A stretch of DNA of 64,000 nt, taken from assembly GCF_900156335.1 (NCBI RefSeq), contig NZ_FTMZ01000023.1, positions 1 to 64,000 on the forward strand, read 5' to 3'. This DNA comes from Sphaerotilus natans (GTDB lineage Bacteria > Pseudomonadota > Gammaproteobacteria > Burkholderiales > Burkholderiaceae_C). The notes below the pieces were generated by a model, which was given only the letters and a program-made list of their open reading frames with translations, did not search any database and was not told the DNA's origin. The translations under genes and the position numbers were made by a program. How positions within the stretch are numbered: the stretch's first letter is position 1; each line of letters starts with the position of its first letter. This document shows, one piece after another, positions 1 through 9,121 of the stretch.

Positions 1-345
<345 letters not shown>

Positions 346-364
346 GCTCTTGTGTGACGGGAAG

Positions 365-386
365 GCCTCGCTGAGCGGGGCTTTCT
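365..386 (+). terminator. Probable intrinsic terminator or attenuator after tuf
   Basis: A 7-bp stem (one G-U pair) with loop TGA is followed by TTTCTCTTCC. It lies 20 bases after the tuf stop and 71 bases before rpsJ, so it may only partly stop transcription into rpsJ. Confidence 0.5.
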
Positions 387-456
387 CTTCCCTCTCCGCG
401 GCCAAGCAAGGCGGCATGATGCCGCCGGCCGCATCGCTCTTTACGAAGGAAAAGTC

Positions 457-768
457 ATGCAGAAGCAAAAGATCCGCATCCGCCTGAAGGCGTTCGACTA
501 CAAGCTGATCGACCAGTCGGCCCTGGAAATCGTCGATACCGCCAAGCGCACCGGCGCGATCGTCAAGGGCCCGGTGCCCCTGCCGACCCGCATGCAGCGT
601 TTCGACATCCTGCGTTCGCCGCACGTCAACAAGACCTCGCGCGACCAGTTCGAGATCCGCACGCACCAGCGCCTGATGGACATCATCGACCCGACCGACA
701 AGACCGTCGACGCGCTGATGAAGCTCGACCTGCCGGCTGGCGTGGACGTCGAGATCAAGCTGCAGTGA
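457..768 (+). CDS. rpsJ: 30S ribosomal protein S10
   Basis: S10 is a small-subunit protein that also acts as NusE in transcription antitermination. The product is 103 residues, the normal length, starting [19 protein letters not shown] and ending with the expected basic/acidic tail. A Shine-Dalgarno-like GAAGGAAAA precedes the ATG. In most bacteria rpsJ is the first gene of the S10 operon and is followed by rplC. Here it is followed within 60 bases by a strong terminator and then by unrelated genes, so it is transcribed as the last gene of the tuf unit. The remainder of the S10 operon is not in the window. Confidence 0.98.
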   Translation: MQKQKIRIRLKAFDYKLIDQSALEIVDTAKRTGAIVKGPVPLPTRMQRFDILRSPHVNKTSRDQFEIRTHQRLMDIIDPTDKTVDALMKLDLPAGVDVEIKLQ

Positions 769-828
769 TCGTGCCCGTCACCGGATCGTCCGCGCCGCAG
801 ATGACCCGCTGATGACACGCCCTGCCAG

Positions 829-853
829 AAAAGCGACCTTCGGGTCGCTTTTT
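829..853. terminator. Strong bidirectional terminator between rpsJ and a LysR gene
   Basis: A perfect 10-bp stem, AAAAGCGACC paired with GGTCGCTTTT around the stable tetraloop TTCG, is followed by TTTT on the plus strand and preceded by A-rich sequence that serves the minus strand. It closes the tuf-rpsJ unit and probably also the convergent lysR-type gene. Confidence 0.9.
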
Positions 854-1771
854 TCATGTCTGAGCAGCCAGCGCATCGACCAGCAGCTGCCGCAGCCAGC
901 GCAAGGCCGGATCGGCATGCTGACGGGGATGCCATGCCGCATGCAGCGAGAACAGCGGTGACGCAAACGGCAGCTCGAATGGCTCCAGCGTCGCGGCATG
1001 GCGCTCGGCCAGCCGGCTCGGCAAGGTCGCCACATGATCGGTCACCCGCACGATCTCCGGCAGCAGCGTGAAGTGCTGGACCGACAGCGCGATCTCGCGC
1101 CGACGCCCCAGCCCAGCCAGATGCGCATCCAGCAGCCCGATGTGACTGCCGCCGGTGGCGCTGACCACCACATGGGTCAGCCGGCAGTAGGTCTCGGGAT
1201 CCAGCGGCCCGCTGCCGCGCGGATGCCCGCGCCTCTGCACCAGCACGAAGCGCTCGGTCAGCAGCTGGCGTGAACGCATCGCGCCCGGAACCCGGTCGCC
1301 GGTGCCGATCAGCAGATCGATATCGCCCCGCTCGAGCTGCGCGATCGCCTCGGACGCATCCGGCGCACGCAGCGCCAGCCGCAGGCCCGGCCCGGCCTGC
1401 CGCGCCATCGCCTCGATCAGCGGCAGGCCGACGATCACCGAGGCATTGTCGGTCTCTGCCACCTGGAAGACGCGCTCGTCACGGTGCGGATCGAAATCCG
1501 GACGCTGGCGCACCAGCTGCTCCAGGCCGCGCAGCGCCTCATGGAGCGGCTCGATCAGCGCCTGCGCACGCGGGGTGGCGACCATACCGCGCCCGCCCGG
1601 CGCCGGCACCAGCAGGGGGTCATCGAACAGCCGTCTCAGCCGCGCCAGCTGCGCGGACAGCGCCGGCTGACCCACGTGCAGCCGCGCGGCCGCTCGGGTC
1701 ACATTGCCCTCGTCCAGCAGCACCGACAGCGAGACCAGCAGGTTCAGATCCACCCCTTTCAGATCGACCAT
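854..1771 (-). CDS. LysR-family transcriptional regulator
   Basis: A 305-residue DNA-binding regulator. Residues about 8-65 form the winged helix-turn-helix ([20 protein letters not shown], then [18 protein letters not shown]). The rest is the two-lobed effector-binding domain typical of the family. The ATG at 1771 is followed by the usual [11 protein letters not shown] start. It is divergent from an MFS transporter with only 67 bases between the two starts, the classic layout of a LysR protein controlling its neighbour. An 8-base palindrome, TATCGATA, overlaps its own start. The inducer is unknown. Confidence 0.93.
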   Translation of the reverse strand: MVDLKGVDLNLLVSLSVLLDEGNVTRAAARLHVGQPALSAQLARLRRLFDDPLLVPAPGGRGMVATPRAQALIEPLHEALRGLEQLVRQRPDFDPHRDERVFQVAETDNASVIVGLPLIEAMARQAGPGLRLALRAPDASEAIAQLERGDIDLLIGTGDRVPGAMRSRQLLTERFVLVQRRGHPRGSGPLDPETYCRLTHVVVSATGGSHIGLLDAHLAGLGRRREIALSVQHFTLLPEIVRVTDHVATLPSRLAERHAATLEPFELPFASPLFSLHAAWHPRQHADPALRWLRQLLVDALAAQT

Positions 1772-1838
1772 ATCGATACCTCATAGACAAACAAACGATT
1801 TCCAATATAGGGCAGCGCGACGGAGACTCGGCGCCATC
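1772..1838. promoter_or_regulatory. Divergent promoter region for the LysR and MFS genes
   Basis: This 67-base AT-richer spacer must hold both divergent promoters and the LysR operator. It contains the palindrome TATCGATA (1771-1778) and a T/A-rich stretch around 1790-1810. No convincing -35/-10 pair could be fixed by eye. Confidence 0.4.
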
Positions 1839-3089
1839 ATGGGTCATACCGTTTCCGCTCGACATGCCCGCCTGCTGCTGCCGGCCCTGGGCGCCAGCTA
1901 CTTCCTGTTCGGCACCGCCTCGCTGGCGGTGATCGGTCTGCTGGAGGCGATGGCCAGCGCCTGGCAGGTCACGCCGGCACGCATCGCCGAGCTGGTCGCG
2001 GTGCATTCGCTGACCTTCGCGGTGGCGGCGCCGCTGCTTCAGATTCTTTTCGGTCACCGGCCGCGCCGTGAGCTGATCAGCGGCGGTCTGCTGCTGCTGG
2101 GCCTCGGTGCGCTGGCGACGGCCATGGCGCCGGACTGGAGCGCAGGCCTGGCCGCCCGCGTGCTGATGGCGCTGGGCGCGGCCGCCATCGGCCCGGCGGC
2201 ATCCGCCCAGGGCGCGGCCGTGGTGGAGCCGACGCGTCAGTCCGGAGCGCTGGCGACCATCTTCGCGGGCATGACGCTGGCCATCGTGCTGGGCACGCCG
2301 CTGGCGGCCTGGCTGGGCCATGTCGGCTCGTGGCGGACTGTCTTCGTGCTGCTGGCGATCAGCGCGCCGCTGCTGGGCATCACGCTGTGGCGCGCCATCG
2401 GCTGCGGCACGGCAGGCCCGCGCATCGCCGGCTCAGGCTTTCTGAGGGTGCTCGAGCGCCCGGCCACGGCCTGGGCGCTGCTGATGATGCTGCTGCTGAT
2501 GGCTGGCCAGTTCTGCGCCTACACCCTGCTGGTGCCCCTGATGACGAAGCGCTTCGGCCTGGCCGCCGGCGACATGACGGCCCTGCTGATGCTGTTCGGC
2601 TTGGGCGGCGTGATCGGCAATCTGCTGGCCGGACGCTTTGGCAGCCGCCTCGGCCCGGTTCGGCTGATCCGTCTCTCGGTGCTCGGACTGACGATCGCAT
2701 TCTCCGGCCTGATGCTGGCGCCCGCCCTGCCCATGCCCGGCGTGCTGCTGATGATGCTGTGGTCGGTCTGCGGCCTGCTGTTCGCCGCACCCCAGCAGCA
2801 GCGCCTGATCCAGCTGGCACCGCCGGCACTGCGCAGTCTGGCCCTGGCGGCCAATGCCTCGGCGATGTATCTCGGCATGTCGCTCGGCGCCTGGTCGGGC
2901 GCTCGGCTCTACGAACTGGCAGGCGTGGAAACATTGATTCCCGCCTCGCTGCTGCTGACGCTGCTGGGCACGCTGGCGCTGCAGCGCTCGCGCCAGGCTC
3001 AGCGCGAGGACGAGCGGCTCATGCGCTCAGGCATCGGCACGGGCACCGGCTCGGGCACCGGCAGCGTGCCGAAGGTCTGGGTCCAGTAG
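1839..3089 (+). CDS. Major facilitator superfamily transporter (DHA1-like)
   Basis: A 416-residue inner-membrane protein with about 12 hydrophobic segments and the MFS loop 2-3 basic motif region (FGHRPRRELI). It most resembles drug/metabolite efflux permeases of the DHA1 type that work as H+ antiporters. The substrate cannot be read from the sequence. The start at 1839 gives MGHTVSARHARLLLPALGAS directly before the first membrane helix. It is divergent from the LysR gene and probably regulated by it. Its 3' end overlaps the convergent CAP-domain gene by 91 bases. Confidence 0.9.
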   Translation: MGHTVSARHARLLLPALGASYFLFGTASLAVIGLLEAMASAWQVTPARIAELVAVHSLTFAVAAPLLQILFGHRPRRELISGGLLLLGLGALATAMAPDWSAGLAARVLMALGAAAIGPAASAQGAAVVEPTRQSGALATIFAGMTLAIVLGTPLAAWLGHVGSWRTVFVLLAISAPLLGITLWRAIGCGTAGPRIAGSGFLRVLERPATAWALLMMLLLMAGQFCAYTLLVPLMTKRFGLAAGDMTALLMLFGLGGVIGNLLAGRFGSRLGPVRLIRLSVLGLTIAFSGLMLAPALPMPGVLLMMLWSVCGLLFAAPQQQRLIQLAPPALRSLALAANASAMYLGMSLGAWSGARLYELAGVETLIPASLLLTLLGTLALQRSRQAQREDERLMRSGIGTGTGSGTGSVPKVWVQ

Positions 3090-3562
3090 TGCCCGTAGGG
3101 GCTGCCCGGCAGGCTGACCAGGCTGATGCCGGTGCCCTGCCATTCCGGCCGCAGGATGTTGGCGCGATGCACCTCGCTGCGCATCCAGCCCTCGACCACC
3201 GTGACGGCGCTGTCCTGCCCTGCCGCGATGTTCTCGGCGATGCGCTGCGCATGCGGGTAATGGGCCTGGATGCGCTCGGACCAGCGGCCGCCGTCGCAGT
3301 CGTCATGCTGGAAGCAGCGCGAAACGGCCATGTCGGTCGAATGATGGGCGGCCGCCTGCTGCAGGCGGGGATCGATCTCCAGCACCGACAGGCCATGATG
3401 CAGCCGAATCTGATTGATCTGCGCCAGCACCTCCCGCTCGAGACGCGACACGGAGGTCGCCGTGCGCTCGCTGCCGCACCAGCCCGGAGCAGCCAGCAGC
3501 AGCGCCGAGCAGACAAGCGCCGCCCCCCGAAAACCGCGCAGCACCCCATGCACATTGAACAT
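2999..3562 (-). CDS. Secreted CAP-domain protein (YkwD/SCP-like)
   Basis: A 187-residue exported protein. A signal peptide (about residues 1-30, hydrophobic core AALVCSALLLAAPG) precedes a CAP domain with the family's conserved elements: a His in HHSTDM, FQHDD, AENIAAG, and the WM-x-S-x-x-HRANIL block. Bacterial CAP proteins are extracellular and of mostly unknown function. The C terminus carries a Pro-Val-Glu/Met repeat (PVPEPVPVPMPE). The ATG at 3562 was chosen because GGGGTGGG lies just upstream. An in-frame ATG at 3574 is possible. The coding 3' end overlaps the convergent MFS gene, so the Pro-rich tail is encoded antisense to that gene's end. Confidence 0.85.
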   Translation of the reverse strand: MFNVHGVLRGFRGAALVCSALLLAAPGWCGSERTATSVSRLEREVLAQINQIRLHHGLSVLEIDPRLQQAAAHHSTDMAVSRCFQHDDCDGGRWSERIQAHYPHAQRIAENIAAGQDSAVTVVEGWMRSEVHRANILRPEWQGTGISLVSLPGSPYGHYWTQTFGTLPVPEPVPVPMPERMSRSSSR

Positions 3563-3654
3563 GACCCACCCCATGACGATCGACAATCACGATCGTGGAG
3601 GGGTACTGGCGGGTCACCACTCCCGCATCCGCGGGGAGCAGCCACCACAGGCCG

Positions 3655-3945
3655 TCAGTGCGTGATGGGTCTGGCGGTGCGCCAGCGACCCATGACCTCG
3701 TCACGCCAGAACATCACTTCGCCATAGAAATAGAGCCAGACGCAGTTGCTGCAGCCCCGGCCGCAGCAGCTCACCGGGCTCTGCGGCGCCGGCGGCAGCG
3801 CCTCGGCCACCGCGTGCCGCCGCGCGCGGCTCATCACCTCTGCGATCAGCGCCTCGGCTTCGAGCTTCAGGGCAGGCTGAAGCCGCGCCAGAGCCTCGTC
3901 GTCCAGCCCGCTGTAGTCGGGCGGTGTCATCGCAGGCCAGAGCAT
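3655..3945 (-). CDS. Oxidoreductase-like (Oxidored-like, OXLD1-type) small protein, copy 1
   Basis: A 96-residue cytoplasmic protein. Residues about 57-70 carry the Oxidored-like signature CCGRGCSNCVW followed by an aromatic YFYGE stretch. The domain is named for its occurrence at the N terminus of some oxidoreductases. Its biochemical role is unknown, but the four clustered cysteines suggest metal or Fe-S binding. A GGGGG Shine-Dalgarno stretch precedes the ATG at 3945. It lies directly downstream of a second gene with the same motif (3961-4191) on the same strand, 15 bases away, so the two form an operon of paralogues. Confidence 0.8.
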   Translation of the reverse strand: MLWPAMTPPDYSGLDDEALARLQPALKLEAEALIAEVMSRARRHAVAEALPPAPQSPVSCCGRGCSNCVWLYFYGEVMFWRDEVMGRWRTARPITH

Positions 3946-3960
3946 GTGGACCCCCGCCTC

Positions 3961-4191
3961 TCAGGCCGCCCAGCGCAGCAGCGCTTCGTCCCGCCAGTAG
4001 CCGAGCTCGCTGTAGAACCCGTCCCAGACGCAGCCGATGCAGCCGTTGCCGCAGCAGTTGTCCGGCTCGGCCGGCGGATCGGACAGCTCGACACCTGCGG
4101 CCCGTGCGCGCGCGATGATGGCGCTGATCAGCGCCTTCGCCTCGCCGGGATCGGTCGGGTTCCAGGATTGGAGAACAAGGTCATTCATCAT
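3961..4191 (-). CDS. Oxidoreductase-like (Oxidored-like, OXLD1-type) small protein, copy 2
   Basis: A 76-residue protein with the motif CCGNGCIGCVW followed by GFYSELGYWRDE, the same fold signature as the next gene downstream (CCGRGCSNCVW, then YGEVMFWRDE). Both proteins also share an acidic helix before the motif (ALISAIIARARA here, ALIAEVMSRARR in the other). The start is uncertain: ATG codons at 4191 and 4188, or GTG at 4212, are all in frame and none has a clear ribosome-binding site. Function unknown; a small metal- or Fe-S-binding protein is the reasonable guess. Confidence 0.75.
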   Translation of the reverse strand: MMNDLVLQSWNPTDPGEAKALISAIIARARAAGVELSDPPAEPDNCCGNGCIGCVWDGFYSELGYWRDEALLRWAA

Positions 4192-4332
4192 GATGGGGTG
4201 GCTTTCTAGCACACGCGTCTCGTCGCGAGTCTGACCCGCTGGAGCCGCATTATTCGGAGCCTGTGGCTCCTTTCACATCGGATCCAATTCGTCCTGGACG
4301 ATTGCCTTCCCACGCCGCACGCACAATCCCGG

Positions 4333-4767
4333 ATGTTCACGACTTCCCGCACTTCCGACATGAGCCAGCCTGCGTCCGACACCACGCCGATCTTCCTTCA
4401 GACCATCCTGTTCACCGACGGCGACGGCCGTGCCCGCTTCCGCGAGCAGGCCATCGCACTGGACCAGGGCAAGCCCGCCTCACGGCTGTCCACCAGCCTG
4501 CCCGCGCGCGAGCTGCAGCTGCGCGAAAGTCCGCCGGGCTTCCGCAGCGAATTCCACTGCACCGGCGAGCCGCAGTGGGTCTTCATCCTCTCGGGTCAGA
4601 TGGAGATCGGGCTGCAGGATGGCAGCTCGCGCATCTTCAGCGCCGGGGAGCACTTCTACTCGGCCGACGTGCTGCCCGAAGGTGCGGTGTTCGATCCGGC
4701 CGTTCACGGCCACTGGAGCCGCCAGCTCGGCAGCGAGCCCCTGCGCACGCTCTTCGTGCGCGGCTGA
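4333..4767 (+). CDS. Cupin-domain protein
   Basis: A 144-residue protein with a single beta-barrel cupin domain. The first cupin motif region reads FHCTGEPQWVFILSGQMEI and the second FSAGEHFYSADVLPEG. Only one of the usual metal-binding histidines of motif 1 is plainly present, so enzymatic activity is doubtful and a ligand-binding role is possible. The start at 4333 has a weak upstream context. An in-frame ATG at 4360 (MSQPASDTTP) is an alternative. It is followed after 38 bases by a diguanylate cyclase on the same strand, so the two are probably co-transcribed. Confidence 0.75.
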   Translation: MFTTSRTSDMSQPASDTTPIFLQTILFTDGDGRARFREQAIALDQGKPASRLSTSLPARELQLRESPPGFRSEFHCTGEPQWVFILSGQMEIGLQDGSSRIFSAGEHFYSADVLPEGAVFDPAVHGHWSRQLGSEPLRTLFVRG

Positions 4768-4805
4768 TTCTCCTCTTTGTCCGCCACGGAGCCCTAGGTC
4801 TTCGC

Positions 4806-5825
4806 ATGTCACACCTTGTCGAGCACATGGCCCAACTGGCCGGGCAGCGCGACCCGGCCGCGCTCGACAGCTGTTTCGTCGACCTGTTCGCTGAACTCCT
4901 CGCCCCGCTGCGGCTGCGCGTGCTGCGCAGCCATGCTGCAGAACAGCGCAAGTGGTATGTGACCCGCCACCACGGCCAGTTCGATCAGCTGGCCCCTGAC
5001 GCGCCACTTGCCGCAGAAGAAGAGCCGCTGCTGCTGCGCTGCATCACCTTGGGCGAACCCATGCTGCTGCCTGTGCCTGCACAGCAGAGCGACATTCGCA
5101 CGCTGGTGCCGCTGACCGGCGACAGCGACGAGATCGCGGTGGTGGAGATCACCACCAGCACGGTCATCAGCAGGGAGCTTCTGCGCACCGTGAATGCGAT
5201 CCAGCGCTTCAGCATGCATCTGCACGCGCTGCTGGACGAGAACGAACGCGACTCGCTGACCCGACTGCTCAACCGCAAGTCCTTCGACGAGACCTTCGTT
5301 CGTGCTGCGCTGAATCTTGATGCCAGCAGCACCTCGGCCGCCGAAGGCCTGGAGCGACGCCGCCAAGGCACGGAAGGCAGCCACTGGCTCGGCGTCATCG
5401 ACATCGACCACTTCAAGCGGGTCAATGATGTTCACGGTCACCTGATCGGTGACGAGGTGCTGATCCTGGTGGCGCAACTGATGAAAAGCACCTTCCGCGC
5501 CAGCGACAGGCTCTACCGCTTCGGCGGCGAGGAGTTCGTGGTGCTGCTCCGCTGCAATGACGCCCATGGCGCGGAAACCGCGTTCGAGCGTTTCAGACAC
5601 ACGGTCGAAAAGACGCCTTTTCCTCGGGTGGAACACCTGACGGTCAGCATCGGATTCACCGCCATCGATGCCAGCGACACCCCCGGCAGCGCCTTCGAGC
5701 GGGCCGACCAGTCGGTCTATCACGCTAAGGAAAATGGCCGCAATCTGGCACTGTCGTACGAGACCCTGACCGCCTGCGGCCTGCTCGAGGCCAAGAACCA
5801 GGACGGCGGCGTCGAGTTCTTCTGA
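4806..5825 (+). CDS. Diguanylate cyclase (GGDEF domain)
   Basis: A 339-residue soluble protein that makes the second messenger c-di-GMP from two GTP. The N-terminal half (about 1-155) looks like a sensory domain of GAF type. The GGDEF domain begins near DSLTRLLNRKSF. It has the metal-binding aspartate in DIDHFKRVND, an intact GGEEF active-site loop, and the inhibitory RxxD site (RASD) five residues before it. The enzyme should therefore be active and product-inhibited. No membrane segment is seen. It ends at a strong terminator shared with the convergent tRNA genes. Confidence 0.93.
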   Translation: MSHLVEHMAQLAGQRDPAALDSCFVDLFAELLAPLRLRVLRSHAAEQRKWYVTRHHGQFDQLAPDAPLAAEEEPLLLRCITLGEPMLLPVPAQQSDIRTLVPLTGDSDEIAVVEITTSTVISRELLRTVNAIQRFSMHLHALLDENERDSLTRLLNRKSFDETFVRAALNLDASSTSAAEGLERRRQGTEGSHWLGVIDIDHFKRVNDVHGHLIGDEVLILVAQLMKSTFRASDRLYRFGGEEFVVLLRCNDAHGAETAFERFRHTVEKTPFPRVEHLTVSIGFTAIDASDTPGSAFERADQSVYHAKENGRNLALSYETLTACGLLEAKNQDGGVEFF

Positions 5826-5856
5826 CACCCGGCCGGAAAGCCGGCGCGCGGGAAAG

Positions 5857-5893
5857 AAAAAAGCCGATTCGCACAGAGTCGAATCGGCTTTTT
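5857..5893. terminator. Bidirectional terminator between the diguanylate cyclase and the tRNA-fMet pair
   Basis: A long stem, AAAAGCCGATTCG paired with CGAATCGGCTTTT around loop CACAGAG, has T-runs on both strands. It ends the plus-strand cyclase gene and the minus-strand ribosomal-tRNA transcript, whose last tRNA ends only 7 bases away. Confidence 0.93.
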
Positions 5894-5899
5894 CTGACT

Positions 5900-5976
<77 letters not shown>

Positions 5977-6048
5977 ACTGAAATCTGCTTGAGGATTTTC
6001 CTCACACTCACCAGAAAGAATCGCGCACTTTCTGATGATGACTGAAAC

Positions 6049-6125
<77 letters not shown>

Positions 6126-6207
6126 ACTGAAGAATCAGATTGTAGCCTTTTTGATGCCCATTCAGCAAGGATTTTCGAGAGGAAAATCGCTCAGGGCATC
6201 AGACCGA

Positions 6208-6603
6208 TCACTCGGCAGCTTGTTCGGCCGGGGCCGCGTCCACGTCCGGACGGTCGACCAGCTCGACGAAAGCCATCGGTGCGTTGTCGCCAACGCGGAA
6301 ACCCATCTTCAGGATGCGGGTGTAGCCGCCCGGACGGGTCTGGAAGCGCGGGCCCAGCACGTTGAACAGCTTGACGACGTTGTCGCGGTTGCGCAGACGG
6401 TCGAAAGCCAGGCGCTTGTTGGCCAGCGTCGGCTCCTTGGCCAGGGTGATCAGCGGCTCGACGACGCGGCGCAGTTCCTTGGCCTTGGGCACGGTGGTCT
6501 TGATGGCCTCGTGCTCGATCAGCGAGTTGGCCATGTTGCGCAGCATCGCCAGACGGTGCGACGAGGTGCGGTTGAGCTTGCGGAGGCCGTTGCCGTGACG
6601 CAT
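6208..6603 (-). CDS. rplQ: 50S ribosomal protein L17
   Basis: L17 is a large-subunit protein near the exit tunnel. The product is 131 residues with the standard start [17 protein letters not shown], plus a short Ala/Glu-rich C-terminal extension ([10 protein letters not shown]). AAAGGA precedes the ATG. It is the last protein gene of the alpha block, 107 bases after rpoA, and the two initiator tRNA genes follow it. Confidence 0.98.
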   Translation of the reverse strand: MRHGNGLRKLNRTSSHRLAMLRNMANSLIEHEAIKTTVPKAKELRRVVEPLITLAKEPTLANKRLAFDRLRNRDNVVKLFNVLGPRFQTRPGGYTRILKMGFRVGDNAPMAFVELVDRPDVDAAPAEQAAE

Positions 6604-6710
6604 GGTGAAGTCCTTTCGTTGAATTAATGCCGATGGCCGGATCAGGTACCACCGGGGGACCGGGCGGCCGCCGCTGCGGCTCGCCCGAAAAAGTCTGGAT
6701 CAGCGCAAAA

Positions 6711-7697
6711 TCAGCGCTTGTCCAGGCCTTGCGGCGGCCAGTTTTCCAGACGCGCGCCGAGGGTCAGACCACGGGAAGCCAGGACTTCCTTGATCTCGTT
6801 GAGCGACTTGCGACCCAGGTTCGGGGTCTTCAGCAGCTCGGTCTCGGTGCGCTGGATCAGGTCGCCGATGTAATAGATGTTCTCGGCCTTCAGGCAGTTG
6901 GCAGAACGGACCGTCAGCTCCAGCTCGTCGACCGGACGCAGCAGGATCGGGTCGAAGTGCTGGGCACGCGGTGCCGGCTCGACGATGCCGGCCAGATCGT
7001 TGCCTTCCAGCTGCGCGAACACCGCCAGCTGCTCGACGAGGATCTTGGCCGAGGCACGCACGGCCTCTTCCGGGGAGATCGCACCGTTGGTCTCGATCTC
7101 CATCACCAGCTTGTCCAGGTCGGTGCGCTGCTCGACGCGGGCACTCTCGACCGTGTAGCTGACACGCTTGACCGGCGAGAACGAGGCGTCCAGCACGATG
7201 CGGCCGATCGACTTGGTCGGCTCGTCAGCGTAGCGACGCATCGTGCCCGGCACATAGCCGCGGCCCTTCTCGACCTTGATCTGCATGTCGAGCTTGCCAC
7301 CCTGGGCCAGGTGAGCGATCACCAGATCCGGGTTGATGATCTCGACGTCATGCGGCGTCTGGATATCGCGTGCGGTGACCGGACCTTCGCCTTCCTTGCG
7401 CAGGACCAGCGTGACCTCGTCGCGGTTGTGCAGACGGAACACCACGCCCTTCAGGTTGAGCATGATGTGGACCACGTCTTCCTGAACGCCATCCACCGTC
7501 GAGTACTCGTGCAGCACGCCGGCGATCGTCACTTCGGTGGGCGCGTAGCCGACCATCGACGACAGCAGCACGCGGCGCAGCGCATTGCCCAGGGTGTGAC
7601 CATAGCCACGCTCGAACGGCTCCAGCGTCACCTTCGCACGGTGGCCGCCCAGCGGTTCGACGTTGATGGCCTTGGGCTTCAGCAGATTGGTTTGCAT
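6711..7697 (-). CDS. rpoA: DNA-directed RNA polymerase subunit alpha
   Basis: A 328-residue subunit that nucleates assembly of RNA polymerase and contacts activators and UP elements. The N-terminal domain has the dimerisation region ([18 protein letters not shown]). The C-terminal domain (about 250-315) carries the helix-hairpin-helix DNA-binding part ([20 protein letters not shown]). Length and order are normal for the family. It is preceded, 139 bases upstream, by rpsD, with a terminator-like hairpin in that gap, which may lower its expression relative to the ribosomal proteins. Confidence 0.99.
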   Translation of the reverse strand: MQTNLLKPKAINVEPLGGHRAKVTLEPFERGYGHTLGNALRRVLLSSMVGYAPTEVTIAGVLHEYSTVDGVQEDVVHIMLNLKGVVFRLHNRDEVTLVLRKEGEGPVTARDIQTPHDVEIINPDLVIAHLAQGGKLDMQIKVEKGRGYVPGTMRRYADEPTKSIGRIVLDASFSPVKRVSYTVESARVEQRTDLDKLVMEIETNGAISPEEAVRASAKILVEQLAVFAQLEGNDLAGIVEPAPRAQHFDPILLRPVDELELTVRSANCLKAENIYYIGDLIQRTETELLKTPNLGRKSLNEIKEVLASRGLTLGARLENWPPQGLDKR

Positions 7698-7762
7698 TCA
7701 AAGTTCCTGTCAATACCCTCGGCTCGTTACACCGATAAGGCTGATGGACCCACCGGGCATTG

Positions 7763-7795
7763 AAAAGCCTCCGTGCGCCCGGGACGCAAGGAGGC
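7763..7795 (-). terminator. Terminator-like hairpin inside the operon, between rpsD and rpoA
   Basis: On the minus strand GCCTCC and GGAGGC pair around a GC-rich loop that itself can pair (GCG with CGC), and TTTTC follows. It stands 42 bases after the rpsD stop. As rpoA has no obvious strong promoter of its own, it is more likely a partial terminator or processing site than a full stop. Confidence 0.55.
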
Positions 7796-7836
7796 CGATG
7801 ACGCCTGCGGCACGACCGCAAGCGCCCTCTCGCACA

Positions 7837-8460
7837 TCAGCGCGAGTACAGTTCGACGATCAGCGATTCGTTGATCTCGGCACCGAACTCGTCGCGGTCC
7901 GGCGACTTCTTGAAGGTGCCTTCCATCTTGGCGATGTCGACGGCAACCCAGCCCGGCAGGCCGATCGAGTCCGCCAGCTTCAGCGCGTCAGCGATGCGCA
8001 GCTGCTTCTTGGCCTTCTCGCGCACGGCGACGACATCACCGGCCTTGACCATGAACGACGGGATGTTGACGACCTGGCCGTTGACGGTGATCGACTTGTG
8101 CGAGACCAGCTGGCGGGCTTCCGCGCGGGTCGAGCCGAAGCCCATGCGGTAGACAACGTTGTCCAGACGCGACTCCAGCAGCGACAGCAGCGTGGCGCCG
8201 GTGTTGCCCTTGCGGCGCTCGGCCTCGGCGAAGTAGCGGCGGAACTGCTTCTCCAGCACGCCGTACATGCGCTTGACCTTCTGCTTCTCGCGCAGCTGCA
8301 GACCGTAGTCGGAGGTGCGGCTGCCCGAGGTGCGGCCGTGCTGACCCGGCTTGGTGTCGAACTTGGCCTTGTCGCTGATCGAGCGGCGAGCGCTCTTCAG
8401 GAACAGGTCGGTGCCTTCACGGCGGGAAAGTTTGGCCTTCGGGCCGAGATAACGTGCCAC
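7837..8460 (-). CDS. rpsD: 30S ribosomal protein S4
   Basis: S4 is a primary 16S rRNA-binding protein and, in E. coli, the translational repressor of the alpha operon. The product is 207 residues, starting [20 protein letters not shown], with the S4 RNA-binding domain around residues 95-160 ([20 protein letters not shown]). The start codon is GTG (8460) after AAGGACACC. A 223-base gap with a promoter-like element and two hairpins separates it from rpsK. Confidence 0.98.
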   Translation of the reverse strand: MARYLGPKAKLSRREGTDLFLKSARRSISDKAKFDTKPGQHGRTSGSRTSDYGLQLREKQKVKRMYGVLEKQFRRYFAEAERRKGNTGATLLSLLESRLDNVVYRMGFGSTRAEARQLVSHKSITVNGQVVNIPSFMVKAGDVVAVREKAKKQLRIADALKLADSIGLPGWVAVDIAKMEGTFKKSPDRDEFGAEINESLIVELYSR

Positions 8461-8554
8461 GGACGGTGTCCTTGTGAGAATGTCTGACGCACGCGAACCG
8501 TGCGCGAGTCATGTGCGCGCCAGGCGCCATGACGGTGGTCTTCAGGGATGAGAG

Positions 8555-8655
8555 GAGCCGCGCAAGGCGGCTCTTCAACGAGATTGCCGGCGAGCACGCT
8601 ATGGCGCTCGCCGGCGAACCTGCGATTATAAGGCAATCTGATGCCGTGACTGCAA
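8555..8655 (-). promoter_or_regulatory. Internal promoter and structured leader before rpsD
   Basis: On the minus strand a perfect -10 box TATAAT (8625-8630) has a weaker -35 candidate, TTGCAG (8650-8655), at 19-base spacing. Just downstream is a 10-bp perfect stem (GCCGGCGAGC with GCTCGCCGGC, 8586-8615) and then a 7-bp stem (8555-8573). Neither stem has a T-run, so they look like 5'-leader structures rather than terminators. The placement ahead of rpsD makes an S4 autoregulatory target a possible role; that is inference. Confidence 0.55.
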
Positions 8656-8683
8656 GAGTCACGCACACCTCATGCAGGCAGCC

Positions 8684-9088
8684 TCAGATGCGACGACGCT
8701 TCTGCGGACGGCAGCCGTTGTGCGGGACCGGCGTCACGTCGGAGATCGACGCGATGCGGATGCCCAGCGAGGCCAGCGCACGAACCGACGACTCGCGACC
8801 CGGGCCCGGGCCCTTGATCTTGACGTCCAGGTTCTTGATGCCCTGTTCCTGGGCAGCACGACCGGCGACTTCAGCTGCGACCTGGGCGGCGAACGGGGTC
8901 GACTTGCGCGAACCCTTGAAGCCCTGGCCACCGCTCGATGCCCACGACAGGGCATTGCCCTGGCGATCGGTGATCGTGATGATGGTGTTGTTGAACGATG
9001 CGTGAACGTGCGCGACGCCATCCGCAACGTTCTTGCGGACCTTCTTGCTCACGCGGCGAGCAGCGTTGTTGACGGGTGCTTTTGCCAT
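8684..9088 (-). CDS. rpsK: 30S ribosomal protein S11
   Basis: S11 sits on the 30S platform and helps shape the mRNA exit channel. The product is 134 residues with the conserved core [15 protein letters not shown] and the C terminus [13 protein letters not shown]. It lies 33 bases after rpsM on the same strand. Confidence 0.98.
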   Translation of the reverse strand: MAKAPVNNAARRVSKKVRKNVADGVAHVHASFNNTIITITDRQGNALSWASSGGQGFKGSRKSTPFAAQVAAEVAGRAAQEQGIKNLDVKIKGPGPGRESSVRALASLGIRIASISDVTPVPHNGCRPQKRRRI

Positions 9089-9121
9089 GACTCGAGTCTT
9101 TCCAGCGCGACGAAGTGGCGC

